DNA from: JAAZMI01 sp050942615
GTDB taxonomy: Bacteria; Bacillota; Dethiobacteria; DTU022; UBA8154
DNA: 64,000 nt
Direction of reading: 5' to 3'
Assembly: GCA_050942615.1 (NCBI GenBank)
Contig: JBMNNQ010000002.1
Location: 27,133 to 91,132 of the forward strand
Shown here: piece by piece, positions 36,209-44,186 of the stretch
Position numbering within the stretch: the stretch's first letter is position 1
Layout of the letters: each line of letters opens with the position of its first letter
The notes under the pieces: generated by a model
What the model was told of the DNA's origin: nothing
Seen by the model: the letters and a program-made list of their open reading frames with translations, nothing else
Databases searched by the model: none
Position numbers and translations under genes: made by a program

Positions 36209-36697
36209 GTGGAAAAAATTATTGAAACCGAAGAACTGACCAAAATATATCCTAACGGGCGGGGCATAGAAGACGTTAGTCTGGAAGTCTGCCAGGGCGA
36301 AATTTTTGGGTTTTTGGGCCCTAACGGGGCGGGGAAAACTACGGCCATGAAAATAATGACCGGGCTGATCAAGCCTGACCGCGGTGCAGTCAGGCTGTTT
36401 GGCTATGATATAATTGAGGAGTATGAGGCGGCGATGACCGGTGTGGGCGCCTTAATCGAGGTAGCCGAGTCCTATCCCTACCTTAGCGCTTATGACAACT
36501 TGAAACAGTTTGCCAGATATTATCCCCGGGTGGATAAACACAGAATTGAGGAGGTTCTGGAGATTACCGGCATGGCCCGGTATAAGCATGAAAAACCCAA
36601 AAAATTTTCCCTGGGGATGAAACAAAGGCTGGGTTTGGCCGCAGCAATTCGGCATGCAGTGGGGACGGTTCCCGTTGCATTGTCCGATCAAAAATGA
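36209..36697 (+). pseudogene. ABC transporter ATPase, truncated at a REP-like sequence
   Basis: Begins as a normal drug/Na-efflux-type ABC ATPase: GTG start with a GGAGG site, Walker A GPNGAGKTT near residue 38, and the signature FSLGMKQRLGLAAAIRH near 132-148. The protein then leaves the family abruptly (AVGTVPVALSDQK) and stops, lacking Walker B, the D-loop and the H-loop. The switch point coincides with the sequence GGGGACGGTTCCCGTTGCA, which recurs elsewhere in this window. It cannot hydrolyse ATP. Confidence 0.85.
36657..36683 (+). repeat. REP-like repeat at the ABC ATPase break point
   Basis: CAGTGGGGACGGTTCCCGTTGCA shares the core GGGGACGGTTCC-GTTGCA with repeats at 42546 and, inverted, 42866. 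A weaker match (AGGAATGTTCCATTGCAC) lies at about 36780. Confidence 0.65.
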
Positions 36698-36882
36698 CAT
36701 ACTGGTTCTAAAAGCCTTTTGCATGGAATTACTAAATAAATGATTACATGGATGTAGAATAAAGGTAAAACTATGCTTTTATAGGAATGTTCCATTGCAC
36801 AGATATTCACCATAGCCTGTATCTTCCCTGGAACAAGCGAAGCATTATGCAAAGAATTACGAAGGATAAATAGAAGTTATTT

Positions 36883-37155
36883 GTGACAGTGGTATGCCAG
36901 ATACGGAAAGAAACGGTGGGAACCATATATGGTTCCCACCGTCCTATATATCGAGCCTTTGATGCTAATAATAAAGTTTCAATAAAAAATGATTCATCCA
37001 TTGGCATCATAGGCGGCGCTGACGGTCCGACAGCGATATATGTTTCAGGTAATCCATTAAAAACTATGATGGTTCCGGCAATTCTACTGGCCGTTATACT
37101 TTTTGCTGTTGGTTTTGCAGTGGGCTATATTGTTAAAGGCAAACGGCAGAAATAG
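36883..37155 (+). CDS. Small membrane protein with sodium-pump decarboxylase beta-type motif
   Basis: The useful part starts around residue 36: SSIGIIGGADGPTAIYVSG followed by one transmembrane helix (PAILLAVILFAVGFAVGYIV) and a basic tail. The motif is that of the beta subunits of sodium-translocating decarboxylases (OadB/MmdB), which are more than 350 aa long with many helices, so this is either a stand-alone small relative or a fragment. The GTG 36883 start is uncertain, because the first 30 codons contain a perfect 30-base palindrome. AAGGA lies 17 bases upstream. Confidence 0.5.
   Translation: MTVVCQIRKETVGTIYGSHRPIYRAFDANNKVSIKNDSSIGIIGGADGPTAIYVSGNPLKTMMVPAILLAVILFAVGFAVGYIVKGKRQK
36913..36942. 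repeat. Perfect 30-base palindrome
   Basis: ACGGTGGGAACCATA is followed directly by its exact reverse complement with no spacer. It lacks a T-run, so it is not a normal terminator. Confidence 0.9.
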
Positions 37156-37295
37156 ATGCTGGGAAATTTAAGAAAACGTGTTTAAAGGCATCAAACAAGC
37201 AGGGGTGATGCCCTCATTGCCCCGCATACTGGTACGCACTAGCAGATTAAGGTGACATAACAGTCTAAAGATTTGAAGAAAGGGGATTTAATAAA

Positions 37296-37688
37296 ATGGG
37301 GAAAGTGGGGAAAATTATTGCTATATGTTTAGCCTTAATTATTGTGTTAGGTATTGCGTCATTTATTTCATATAGTAAATTTAATGTGTGGAACCCTTTT
37401 TCAACAATTAATGGGTTAATTCAGGTACCAAGCAGCACAAGAAAAACTATGTATTCTAAAAAATACGGGGCTATCCTGTATTTTGGCTGTCTAGGGAGTG
37501 GGGTACAGCATATTTGTCCCACTTTTTGGTGTACACAATGCCTGGTATCATTTTGTTATTCCAAGAATTACATATCTAAAGATATGGTATGGTATAATAC
37601 CCCAAATAGGGCACACAATCTGAATAATGGTGGATTGTTTTTGTTGCCCATTTCGGCCAAACCACGATACTGTAACCTGCTGTATTGA
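37296..37688 (+). CDS. Short membrane protein, probably truncated
   Basis: ATG 37296 has a GAAAGGGG site. The first 45 residues (one transmembrane segment, then FNVWNPFSTINGLIQV) look like a real, membrane-anchored protein. The rest is Cys/Tyr/Asn-rich and does not look like a folded domain, so the frame has probably been cut near residue 45. No continuation was found. It ends just before the magnesium ATPase gene. Confidence 0.4.
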   Translation: MGKVGKIIAICLALIIVLGIASFISYSKFNVWNPFSTINGLIQVPSSTRKTMYSKKYGAILYFGCLGSGVQHICPTFWCTQCLVSFCYSKNYISKDMVWYNTPNRAHNLNNGGLFLLPISAKPRYCNLLY

Positions 37689-37702
37689 AGGGGGTTATCT
37701 TG

Positions 37703-40426
37703 ATGGGTAAAAATGGGGACAGGTTAACCACCCCCCGGGTTGCGCAAGCCAAAGGTGTTGAATTAACGGGAAGTGGATTTTACGAAGCATCCATGAAAGA
37801 AACTAGTGCAGTGTTGCAAGAATTAAACACTTCCCTTAAAGGACTTACCAAGAATACCGTGGATGAAATGCGTGGCCTCTATGGTGACAACATGGTTACA
37901 TATGGCAAAAAGAAGTCCTTGTTGCAAGAAATTTACGAGGCCTTTGTCAATCCATTTACAGCAATTCTTTTTGGTCTCGCAATTGTATCCTTTATAACAG
38001 ATGTGCTTTTGGCTGAACCCGGTGACAAGGACCTGACAACCGTGATCATTATTACAACGATGATAATGATTGCTGGGGCCCTCCGTTTTATACAGGAAAC
38101 CCGCGGCGGAAATGCGGCAGAACGTTTGAGCCAAATGATTAAAACCACCACTGCTGTAGAGCGGCAGGGAATTGGTAGAAAAGAAATCCTTCTTGAGGAT
38201 GTTGTGGTCGGTGACATTGTTTATTTGGCGGCCGGAGATATTGTGCCCGCCGATGTGCGCATCCTAAAGTCTAAAGATCTGTTTGTAAACCAGTCCCCCC
38301 TAACAGGTGAAAGTGAACCGGTTGAAAAGTCTCCCAGCATAGTAAAACAAGGGGAATATGACACCGCAACTGAATATCACAACCTTGCCTTTATGGGGAG
38401 TACTGTGGTTATCGGTTCGGCAACCTGTGTGGTCATTGCCACAGGCGATAACACATTCTTTGGGACTATCGCAAAAGGATTGACAGCCAAGCCGGTTCAA
38501 ACAAGCTTTGAAAAAGGCGTGAACTCCGTTTCCTGGGTCCTAATCAGCTTTATGTTGGTGATGGTCCCGGTGGTGCTGTTTATCAATGGCTTCACAAAGG
38601 GCAATTGGCTGGAAGCCCTTCTGTTTGCCGTTTCCGTGGCGGTAGGCTTAACGCCGGAAATGCTCCCCACGATTGTTACCACCGCCTTGGCTAAAGGTGC
38701 TGTGGCAATGTCGCGGAAAAAGACAATTATTAAAAGTCTTAATGCAATACAAAACCTTGGTTCCATGAATGTGCTGTGCACCGATAAAACAGGAACTCTA
38801 ACGCTGGACAAGGTTGTACTATTGTATCATTTGGATGTACATGGCAATGAGGATGTACGGGTGCTCCGCCACGCTTTTCTAAACAGCTATTATCAGACTG
38901 GATTGAAAAATTTGATGGACGTATCGATCATTGAACACACCACAAGAGAAAGTGCTAATGAAAACACTTTGCAGGGTTTGTCAACCAATTATGACAAAGT
39001 AGATGAAGTCCCCTTTGATTTCCAGCGCCGGCGTATGAGCGTAGTGGTTGAGGATAAAAAGGGCAAGACCCAGATGGTTACCAAAGGTGCTGTGGAGGAA
39101 ATGCTCTCCATCAGTAATTATGTGGAATACAAAGGCAAGGTTGAACCAATGACCGATGCAATCAAGCAGGATATTTTGGTGACGGTTGACAACCTAAATG
39201 ACCAGGGGATGCGCGTCATTGCCGTGGCACAAAAAACCAATCCCTCACCTGTGGGGGTATTCTCAGTTAAGGACGAGGCGGATATGGTGTTGATGGGATA
39301 CCTTGCTTTCCTTGACCCGCCAAAGGAAACAACTGCCCCGGCGATTGCGGCGTTGCAGGACCACGGCGTGGCCGTAAAAATACTAACTGGAGATAATGAC
39401 CGTGTCACGCGTAGCATCTGCAAACAGGTTGGTCTGAAAGTCGACAATCTGCTGCTTGGGCCAGATATTGAACGCATGTCAAAGGATGAGCTAAGGTCAG
39501 CTATTGAGATCACCAACGTTTTCGCAAAACTTTCACCGCAGCAGAAAGCAACAATAGTATCGATGTTGAGGGAAAACGGCCATGTGGTTGGGTATTTGGG
39601 GGATGGCATCAATGACGCTGCCGCTATGGAGGCGTCCGACGTGGGCGTTTCTGTAGACACCGCTGTTGACATTGCCAAAGAATCCGCGCAGGTTATCCTA
39701 CTGGAAAAGGATCTCATGGTTTTGGAAAACGGTGTCATTGAAGGCAGGAAAACCTACGCCAACATGATCAAGTATATTAAAATGACAGCCAGTTCAAACT
39801 TTGGTAATGTGTTTTCTGTGCTTGTCGCCAGTGCATTCTTACCTTTCCTACCTATGGCGGCAATTCATCTGGTTCTCCTTAATCTCATTTATGACATTTC
39901 TAGCACGGCAATTCCATGGGATAATGTTGACAAGGAATTTCTGAAGGAACCGCAAAAATGGGATCCTTCATCAATAAGCAAATTTATGATTTGGATTGGC
40001 CCCACAAGCTCGGTATTTGACATTACTACTTATGGACTCATGTATTTTATCATTTGCCCGTTAATGACGGGGGGACTGCTTTTCCATGAAATAAACAACC
40101 CCTTGATGCAGACCTACTATATTGCATTGTTTCAGGCCGGGTGGTTTGTGGAGTCAATGTGGAGTCAGACCTTGGTTATTCATATGCTCCGCACCCCAAA
40201 AATTCCGTTCATACAAAGCAGGGCCTCCATTTCGGTTGTCGTTCTGACGTTCACTGGTATTGCTGTTTTGACTGCAATCCCCTATACATCCTTGGGTGCC
40301 TCAATTGGTCTTGCGGCTTTGCCGGCGGTTTACTTTGCCTGGCTGGCTTTGACCATTATCGGTTACATGGCCCTTGTAACTGTCTTCAAAAGCATCTATA
40401 TCAACAGGTATGGTAAGCTGTTGTAA
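37703..40426 (+). CDS. mgtA: Magnesium-transporting P-type ATPase (MgtA/MgtB type)
   Basis: 907 aa P3B-type ATPase. Phosphorylation motif CTDKTGTLT near residue 358, the TGES loop (SPLTGESEP near 198), hinge GDGINDAAAMEASDVGVSVD near 632, and about ten transmembrane helices with a VGLTPEMLPTIV helix typical of MgtA. It imports Mg at low external magnesium. ATG 37703 has a GAAGGGGG site; the TTG 18 bases earlier overlaps that site. No M-box (ykoK) riboswitch is recognisable upstream. The flanking genes are decayed or toxin-antitoxin-like, so it may be part of an acquired island. Confidence 0.95.
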   Translation: MGKNGDRLTTPRVAQAKGVELTGSGFYEASMKETSAVLQELNTSLKGLTKNTVDEMRGLYGDNMVTYGKKKSLLQEIYEAFVNPFTAILFGLAIVSFITDVLLAEPGDKDLTTVIIITTMIMIAGALRFIQETRGGNAAERLSQMIKTTTAVERQGIGRKEILLEDVVVGDIVYLAAGDIVPADVRILKSKDLFVNQSPLTGESEPVEKSPSIVKQGEYDTATEYHNLAFMGSTVVIGSATCVVIATGDNTFFGTIAKGLTAKPVQTSFEKGVNSVSWVLISFMLVMVPVVLFINGFTKGNWLEALLFAVSVAVGLTPEMLPTIVTTALAKGAVAMSRKKTIIKSLNAIQNLGSMNVLCTDKTGTLTLDKVVLLYHLDVHGNEDVRVLRHAFLNSYYQTGLKNLMDVSIIEHTTRESANENTLQGLSTNYDKVDEVPFDFQRRRMSVVVEDKKGKTQMVTKGAVEEMLSISNYVEYKGKVEPMTDAIKQDILVTVDNLNDQGMRVIAVAQKTNPSPVGVFSVKDEADMVLMGYLAFLDPPKETTAPAIAALQDHGVAVKILTGDNDRVTRSICKQVGLKVDNLLLGPDIERMSKDELRSAIEITNVFAKLSPQQKATIVSMLRENGHVVGYLGDGINDAAAMEASDVGVSVDTAVDIAKESAQVILLEKDLMVLENGVIEGRKTYANMIKYIKMTASSNFGNVFSVLVASAFLPFLPMAAIHLVLLNLIYDISSTAIPWDNVDKEFLKEPQKWDPSSISKFMIWIGPTSSVFDITTYGLMYFIICPLMTGGLLFHEINNPLMQTYYIALFQAGWFVESMWSQTLVIHMLRTPKIPFIQSRASISVVVLTFTGIAVLTAIPYTSLGASIGLAALPAVYFAWLALTIIGYMALVTVFKSIYINRYGKLL

Positions 40427-40459
40427 ATGGAAAGCATAGTGCACGATTTCCAAATAATG

Positions 40460-40468
40460 TGTTATAAT
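40460..40468 (+). promoter_or_regulatory. Extended -10 promoter
   Basis: TGTTATAAT (TG at 40460, TATAAT at 40463) about 95 bases before the nucleotidyltransferase gene; no good -35. Confidence 0.4.
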
Positions 40469-40561
40469 TCAATTTAGGGTTTCCCATTAAAAAGAGCGCA
40501 GTCAGGGCTATAAATTTACGTTTAAAACGATCACTGCCTGTGATCTGGGGGAGGGAAAAAT

Positions 40562-41122
40562 GTGCAAAACAATACTGGTTTGCTGGATAAAAAAAGGCTG
40601 TTGCAGATATTTGGTTATCTCAACGAAAGATTGAAGGAAAATCAGCTGCAGTTGGAAATAACGATCTATGGCGGCACTATTATGACCTTGGTCTATGATC
40701 ACAGGCCCGCAACCAAAGATATAGACTGTGTTTTTTCTGAAATAAATTACAAATTATTAAACAATATATTAGATCTTACTAAGTATGCCTTTAATCTTCC
40801 TGATGGGTGGATAAATGAAGAAATTAAAGAACCGTTGAAATCTATTATAAAAGAAGATAAAGAAACCTATAAAACATATTCTAATTTAAAACTATTAAAA
40901 CCCAGAGGTGAACAGCTACTGGCCATGAAAATATTATCTGCCAGGTCAGAACCAGCCAAAGATTTTGTCGACGCCTATATATTGTGCAAAGATTTGAATA
41001 TCACAACCAAGGAGGAGTTGCTTGCGGTATGTTCAAAATATATACCGTTAACCCTGGTTGGGGAGAGGCAGGTTGTTTTTATTAAGTATTTAGGAGAGGA
41101 TTTAGGTTATGATTGGCAATAA
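40562..41122 (+). CDS. DUF6036-type nucleotidyltransferase (toxin-like)
   Basis: 186 aa. It resembles the nucleotidyltransferase-fold proteins of the AbiEii/DUF6036 group: GGTIMTLVYDHRPATKDIDCVF near residues 37-58 contains the Gly-Gly entry and the D-x-D metal pair (KDIDC). RGEQLLAMKILSARSEPAKDFVDAYILCKDL near 115-145 contains the conserved Lys and D-x-x-D. GTG 40562 has a GGGGGAGGG site. It overlaps the next gene by 14 bases, like a toxin-antitoxin pair, although here the enzyme comes first. Confidence 0.75.
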   Translation: MQNNTGLLDKKRLLQIFGYLNERLKENQLQLEITIYGGTIMTLVYDHRPATKDIDCVFSEINYKLLNNILDLTKYAFNLPDGWINEEIKEPLKSIIKEDKETYKTYSNLKLLKPRGEQLLAMKILSARSEPAKDFVDAYILCKDLNITTKEELLAVCSKYIPLTLVGERQVVFIKYLGEDLGYDWQ

Positions 41123-41486
41123 GTACCTACAGGAATTATTCGAATGCCCCGATGAAGATAGCGCCTTAAACCAATTGTTGGAAATATTAAAATCAAAGGA
41201 TGCCAAATTAATGGACAGTCTTGACAGGCCTGTGGATCTAAACTTATGCAACAATGAAGAAATAATATTTCTGACTAAGGTGGCAGCTTTAGTAGATTAT
41301 TACCTGCAACTGCATGGTATCAAGGTCCCAGCATGGATTAGGGATGAAAAACTGGAATTTGATCGGCCGTATTACCATTCTCAAAGACTGAGTGATTTTG
41401 AGAAATTTAGGTTACAATATACCAACCCTTCCCCATTTAAGACACGAAATGTTTATTTTGATCTGAAAAGTATTGAAAGGATATAA
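41109..41486 (+). CDS. Partner protein of the nucleotidyltransferase (antitoxin-like)
   Basis: 125 aa. C-terminal sequence VPAWIRDEKLEFDRPYYHSQRLSDFEKFRLQYTNPSPFKTRNVYFDLKSIERI matches, by memory, the tail of proteins that accompany DUF6036-type nucleotidyltransferases, often behind an HTH domain; no HTH is obvious in this version. ATG 41109 lies inside the end of the enzyme gene, with GGAGAGG upstream. A neutralising partner role is inferred from gene order and overlap. Confidence 0.65.
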   Translation: MIGNKYLQELFECPDEDSALNQLLEILKSKDAKLMDSLDRPVDLNLCNNEEIIFLTKVAALVDYYLQLHGIKVPAWIRDEKLEFDRPYYHSQRLSDFEKFRLQYTNPSPFKTRNVYFDLKSIERI

Positions 41487-41522
41487 ACCAGGCAAACCTT
41501 CTTTAAGGGAGTTACAGTTTAA

Positions 41523-41690
41523 TTGACAATTTTAGGTATAATGGCAACGCTTCTAGCTGGAATATTAATACTTATTGCCGGAGCAAAAACAAAAAGGAAA
41601 TGGCTAATGGTTTTATCTGCCATCCCGCTAATAGCTGCTTTAAGCCAAATCGGAATATTGTTTATAATGTTTTTAGAAATGGTCTTGTAA
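41523..41690 (+). CDS. Small two-helix membrane protein, 55 aa
   Basis: TTG 41523 with an AAGGGAG site. Two hydrophobic helices (GIMATLLAGILILIAGA and WLMVLSAIPLIAALSQIGILFIMFLEM) are separated by a short basic loop (KTKRK). It lies 36 bases after the antitoxin-like gene and may be part of that module, or a small toxin-like membrane peptide. No family was recognised. Confidence 0.5.
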   Translation: MTILGIMATLLAGILILIAGAKTKRKWLMVLSAIPLIAALSQIGILFIMFLEMVL

Positions 41691-42019
41691 TTTGAGGTCA
41701 GAGGGGCTGCCCTCAATAAGGAAAATGCGTTAAAGATTTCAAAAAGCTATAACTTTTGTGGTGGTGCTAAAGAAGCAAGCATATTTCTGGAATTAATTGT
41801 TGGTTAAAAAAGGGGAAATATTTTTCTGAAACGATTGGAAGGTCCTGTATTTCCTGCTATGAAGGGGTATTTTAATGTTAAATTACTGTAAAATTCAGTT
41901 TATTAAGGGGATAACTTAGAAAAAACAAGGCGATGGTTATTATTTGGCCGAAATGTCCAAACCCCCTGTAAAATTATACGTCTATAAAGGTGAAGGTAAA
42001 AACAAGGGGGAGCTGTATT
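41691..42019. other. Intergenic region ending in a duplicated leader
   Basis: No gene is supported. Its last 50 bases, from AAATTATACGTCTATAAAGG (41971) to the ribosome site, recur at 44869-44920, where they lead into a dead open frame. Confidence 0.5.
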
Positions 42020-42535
42020 ATGAAAAAATTATTTTTAGTCGTAACGTTGATTGCTGTCGTAATAGCAGGCGCCTGCTTGCTTACAAACCCTGCCCGCAAG
42101 GAAATTGATCAGGACATTCCGGTGTTGACGATTACAACACCCCGGGATTTGTTCAGCCCGTTTATGAGCTCAATGTTCGGCTTTGAATTAGTGGTAAATG
42201 CGCCCGGTGAGCCTGCAATTTATACCTATGCCTGCGATAAAGGCACCTTTTGTACCTATAAGGACGCTAAAGTAACCCACCAAGGCAATAATCTAACAAC
42301 TGCTGAGAAAGTATACTGGACACCGGTTGAGGACGGCGAATATGTATATTCAGGCGAAATGGATAAAATCCTGATAACTATCACGGCATTGGATCAGGAG
42401 AAGAAAGCAATTGCCCGCGGCACAGCGGCTATCGAACATGATCCCGAAGGTGGGTGGTTTAAGTTTACCGGGGAGGCTGCAGCAAGCCAATCCCTGGATG
42501 AAACACCCGACCCTGTTCAGGGCATAAAAAAATAG
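42020..42535 (+). CDS. Hypothetical exported protein, 171 aa
   Basis: ATG 42020 has a GGGGGAG site; a longer ATG frame from 41990 starts before that site. Residues 1-25 are a signal peptide with a lipobox-like IAGAC, so it may be a lipoprotein. The mature part is acidic with a beta-rich, Ig-like look (DGEYVYSGEMDKILITITALDQEKK) and a CDKGTFC cysteine pair. No family recognised. A truncated duplicate of its leader and first codons lies at 44869-44925. Confidence 0.65.
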   Translation: MKKLFLVVTLIAVVIAGACLLTNPARKEIDQDIPVLTITTPRDLFSPFMSSMFGFELVVNAPGEPAIYTYACDKGTFCTYKDAKVTHQGNNLTTAEKVYWTPVEDGEYVYSGEMDKILITITALDQEKKAIARGTAAIEHDPEGGWFKFTGEAAASQSLDETPDPVQGIKK

Positions 42536-42545
42536 AATTTTTAGT

Positions 42546-42575
42546 GCTGCAACGGGGACGGTTCCTGTTGCATTC
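42546..42575 (+). repeat. REP-like repeat, left end of transposase relic
   Basis: TGCAACGGGGACGGTTCCTG followed by TTGCAT; arms TGCAAC/GTTGCA can pair. Inverted relative to the copy at 42866-42895. Confidence 0.7.
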
Positions 42576-42622
42576 CTGTTCAATAGTTTACGAGGTAGGC
42601 TCTGACCAAAACGATCTCCTTT

Positions 42623-42826
42623 TCATTTATCCAATAACTGGTTCACATAAGCATTATTTCTTGCTATATTGTGGACTATACCCCTGCTGACTACCCATTG
42701 CTGTCATAAAAGTTCCGGAAAGTATCTTTTTTCCAAGCTTTTATTATAAATTGCCTCGCAGTTATTTCCTTTCATTATTGCATGGCAATAACCTGTTGAG
42801 CTTTCCATTTGAGTACCCCTAGGCAT
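42623..42826 (-). pseudogene. Relic of a REP-associated tyrosine transposase (RAYT, IS200-like)
   Basis: On the minus strand the frame starts MPRGTQMESSTGYCHAIMKGNNCEAIY, like the conserved N-terminus of RAYT/Y1 transposases (MPR...TGxYHVxxRGNN). It reaches a stop at 42704 after 40 codons. In the same frame it resumes as VVSRGIVHNIARNN, like their C-terminal HTH (GVSRxTIxR), and ends at 42623. The central HUH and tyrosine region is deleted. REP-like sequences in inverted orientation flank it. Confidence 0.65.
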
Positions 42827-42865
42827 AAAATAGTCCCAAGGGAATTTTAATATGTAATTTGTTAT

Positions 42866-42907
42866 GGTGCAATGGGAACCGTCCCCGTTGCATCCCCGTC
42901 CCGTTGC
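42866..42907 (-). repeat. REP-like repeat, right end of transposase relic
   Basis: TGCAATGGGAACCGTCCCCG followed by TTGCA, then a second partial copy (CCCCGTCCCGTTGCA). It is the inverse of the 42546 repeat. Confidence 0.7.
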
Positions 42908-42954
42908 ATTTCATAGAAACAAATCCTCAGAAATGGCAGGAAGACAAGTATTAC

Positions 42955-42996
42955 AGGTAGCGGCGCATCATTTCCAGGTAGCGGCGCATCATTTCT
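42955..42996. repeat. 21-base tandem duplication
   Basis: AGGTAGCGGCGCATCATTTC(C/T) occurs twice head to tail (42955-42975 and 42976-42996). Confidence 0.85.
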
Positions 42997-43103
42997 ATTA
43001 TGCGCACTAAAACAGGGGTAGAAAGAAAGGATACCATGCTTGGAAAATGGCCTCTATAGACTCATCTATTTCCCAGGATTTTTATTTATTGTGTTGATAT
43101 TAG

Positions 43104-43140
43104 TTGACATAGGCTGGTATTTGTTTTAAACTAATGTCAA
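43104..43140 (+). promoter_or_regulatory. Promoter with flanking inverted repeat
   Basis: TTGACA (43104) and TAAACT (43127) are spaced by 17 bases. TTGACAT at the -35 and ATGTCAA (43134-43140) at the start site form inverted arms, which the HTH protein encoded just downstream may bind. Confidence 0.6.
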
Positions 43141-43154
43141 GTGGAGGTGGTTTT

Positions 43155-43913
43155 ATGAACATCGGCGATGAACTTATTACTGCCCAGGAGTTAGCCGATT
43201 CCTTAAGTCTTTCTGTGGATACAGTCTGGAGGTACACCCGGGAAAAGAAAATACCCTGTGTAGAAATCAGCGGCAGGCAGTACCGGTATAACAGGCAAAA
43301 GGTGCTCAAGGCGTTATCCGGGGAAACTGATCCAACCCTGGTAAGGGAAGAACCCGCCCCCTACCAGGGTGAAAAAAAACTGACCTACAGTGATTATGCA
43401 AAAATTCCCGAAGAGCCCGGCTTTCAGCATGAGGTTATTGATGGGATACTAGTGCGGGATCCCTCCCCTTCTTTCCAGCATCAAAGAGTTTCTCGGAGAT
43501 TGCAGCGAATACTTGAGGATTATTTCCACAAAACAGATCCAAGAGGTGAAGTCTTTGATGCCCCGCTGGATTTGAATTTGGATGTGCATACCGTGGTACA
43601 GCCGGACCTGATGTACCTGCCCGGCAGCCGTCCAGCGCGCAATGATCCGGTAGACAGTGTCCCGGAGTTAATCGTGGAGGTTTTATCACCTTCCAGCAGC
43701 CGAAAAGATCGGGTGTTGAAACTAAACCATTACCAGTCATCGGGAGTTACGCACTACTGGATTCTAGATCCGGAGGGCGCCTTTATTGAAGCCTATGAGC
43801 TACAGGATGGGCTTTATGTATCCATAGTCAGGGCATGTGAAGGTATTTTTTCCCACCCCAGTTTTCCGGATCTTTCCTTCAACATTGACGAACTGTTTAG
43901 CAAGCCGGACTAG
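43155..43913 (+). CDS. Uma2-family (DUF820) putative endonuclease fused to an excisionase-type HTH
   Basis: 252 aa. Residues 5-55 form a MerR/excisionase-like HTH (TAQELADSLSLSVDTVWRYTREKKIPCVEISGRQYRYNRQKV). Residues 75-245 are a Uma2/DUF820 restriction-nuclease fold: FQHEVIDGILV, VVQPDLMYLP, a PELIVEVLSPSSSRKDRVLKLNHY block with the E-V-x-S-x-x-S-x-x-x-D catalytic region, and VTHYWILDPE. ATG 43155 has a GGAGGTGG site. Uma2 proteins are abundant in some bacteria, but their biological role is unclear. The HTH suggests DNA targeting or autoregulation. Confidence 0.85.
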   Translation: MNIGDELITAQELADSLSLSVDTVWRYTREKKIPCVEISGRQYRYNRQKVLKALSGETDPTLVREEPAPYQGEKKLTYSDYAKIPEEPGFQHEVIDGILVRDPSPSFQHQRVSRRLQRILEDYFHKTDPRGEVFDAPLDLNLDVHTVVQPDLMYLPGSRPARNDPVDSVPELIVEVLSPSSSRKDRVLKLNHYQSSGVTHYWILDPEGAFIEAYELQDGLYVSIVRACEGIFSHPSFPDLSFNIDELFSKPD

Positions 43914-44132
43914 CTACCGGGGATTGCAAGGGACCTCGCCCCGGGTTGCTGACATGAAAGGGTTCTAAACATCCTTTAGTGTAAATGGCAGCCAAATTAT
44001 GGTTACCATGGATTTTATTGACAAAAGCATAAAGCTCCGGAAGGAAAATATTCTTCTCCAACTTCATGGTTTTAATAGCCCCATCCGTAACAACAAAAAT
44101 CGGTGCAATTTATAAATTTTAAAATATGAAAA
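43914..44132 (-). other. Possible protein relic on the minus strand
   Basis: A minus-strand frame of about 60 codons, with no obvious ribosome site, reads APIFVVTDGAIKTMKLEKN and ELYAFVNKIHGNHNLAAIYT before running into low-complexity sequence. It looks protein-like but matches nothing I recognise; it may be the end of a decayed gene. Confidence 0.25.
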
Positions 44133-44169
44133 TTGATTCCGTGGCATAATCATGGTATAATTATGTCAC
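44133..44169 (+). promoter_or_regulatory. Promoter/operator of the Phd-ParE pair
   Basis: TTGATT (44133) and TATAAT (44156) are spaced by 17 bases. GTGGCATAAT (44141) and ATTATGTCAC (44160) form inverted arms with one mismatch across the -10, a typical autoregulatory site of a toxin-antitoxin operon. Confidence 0.7.
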
Positions 44170-44186
44170 GAAGGGAGCGAAGGATT

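Noticed and set aside
37156..37702. M-box magnesium riboswitch upstream of mgtA
   Set aside because: The conserved M-box sequence blocks were not found in this stretch.
42955..42996. Possible CRISPR-like repeat
   Set aside because: Only two directly adjacent 21-base units with no spacer; this is a tandem duplication.
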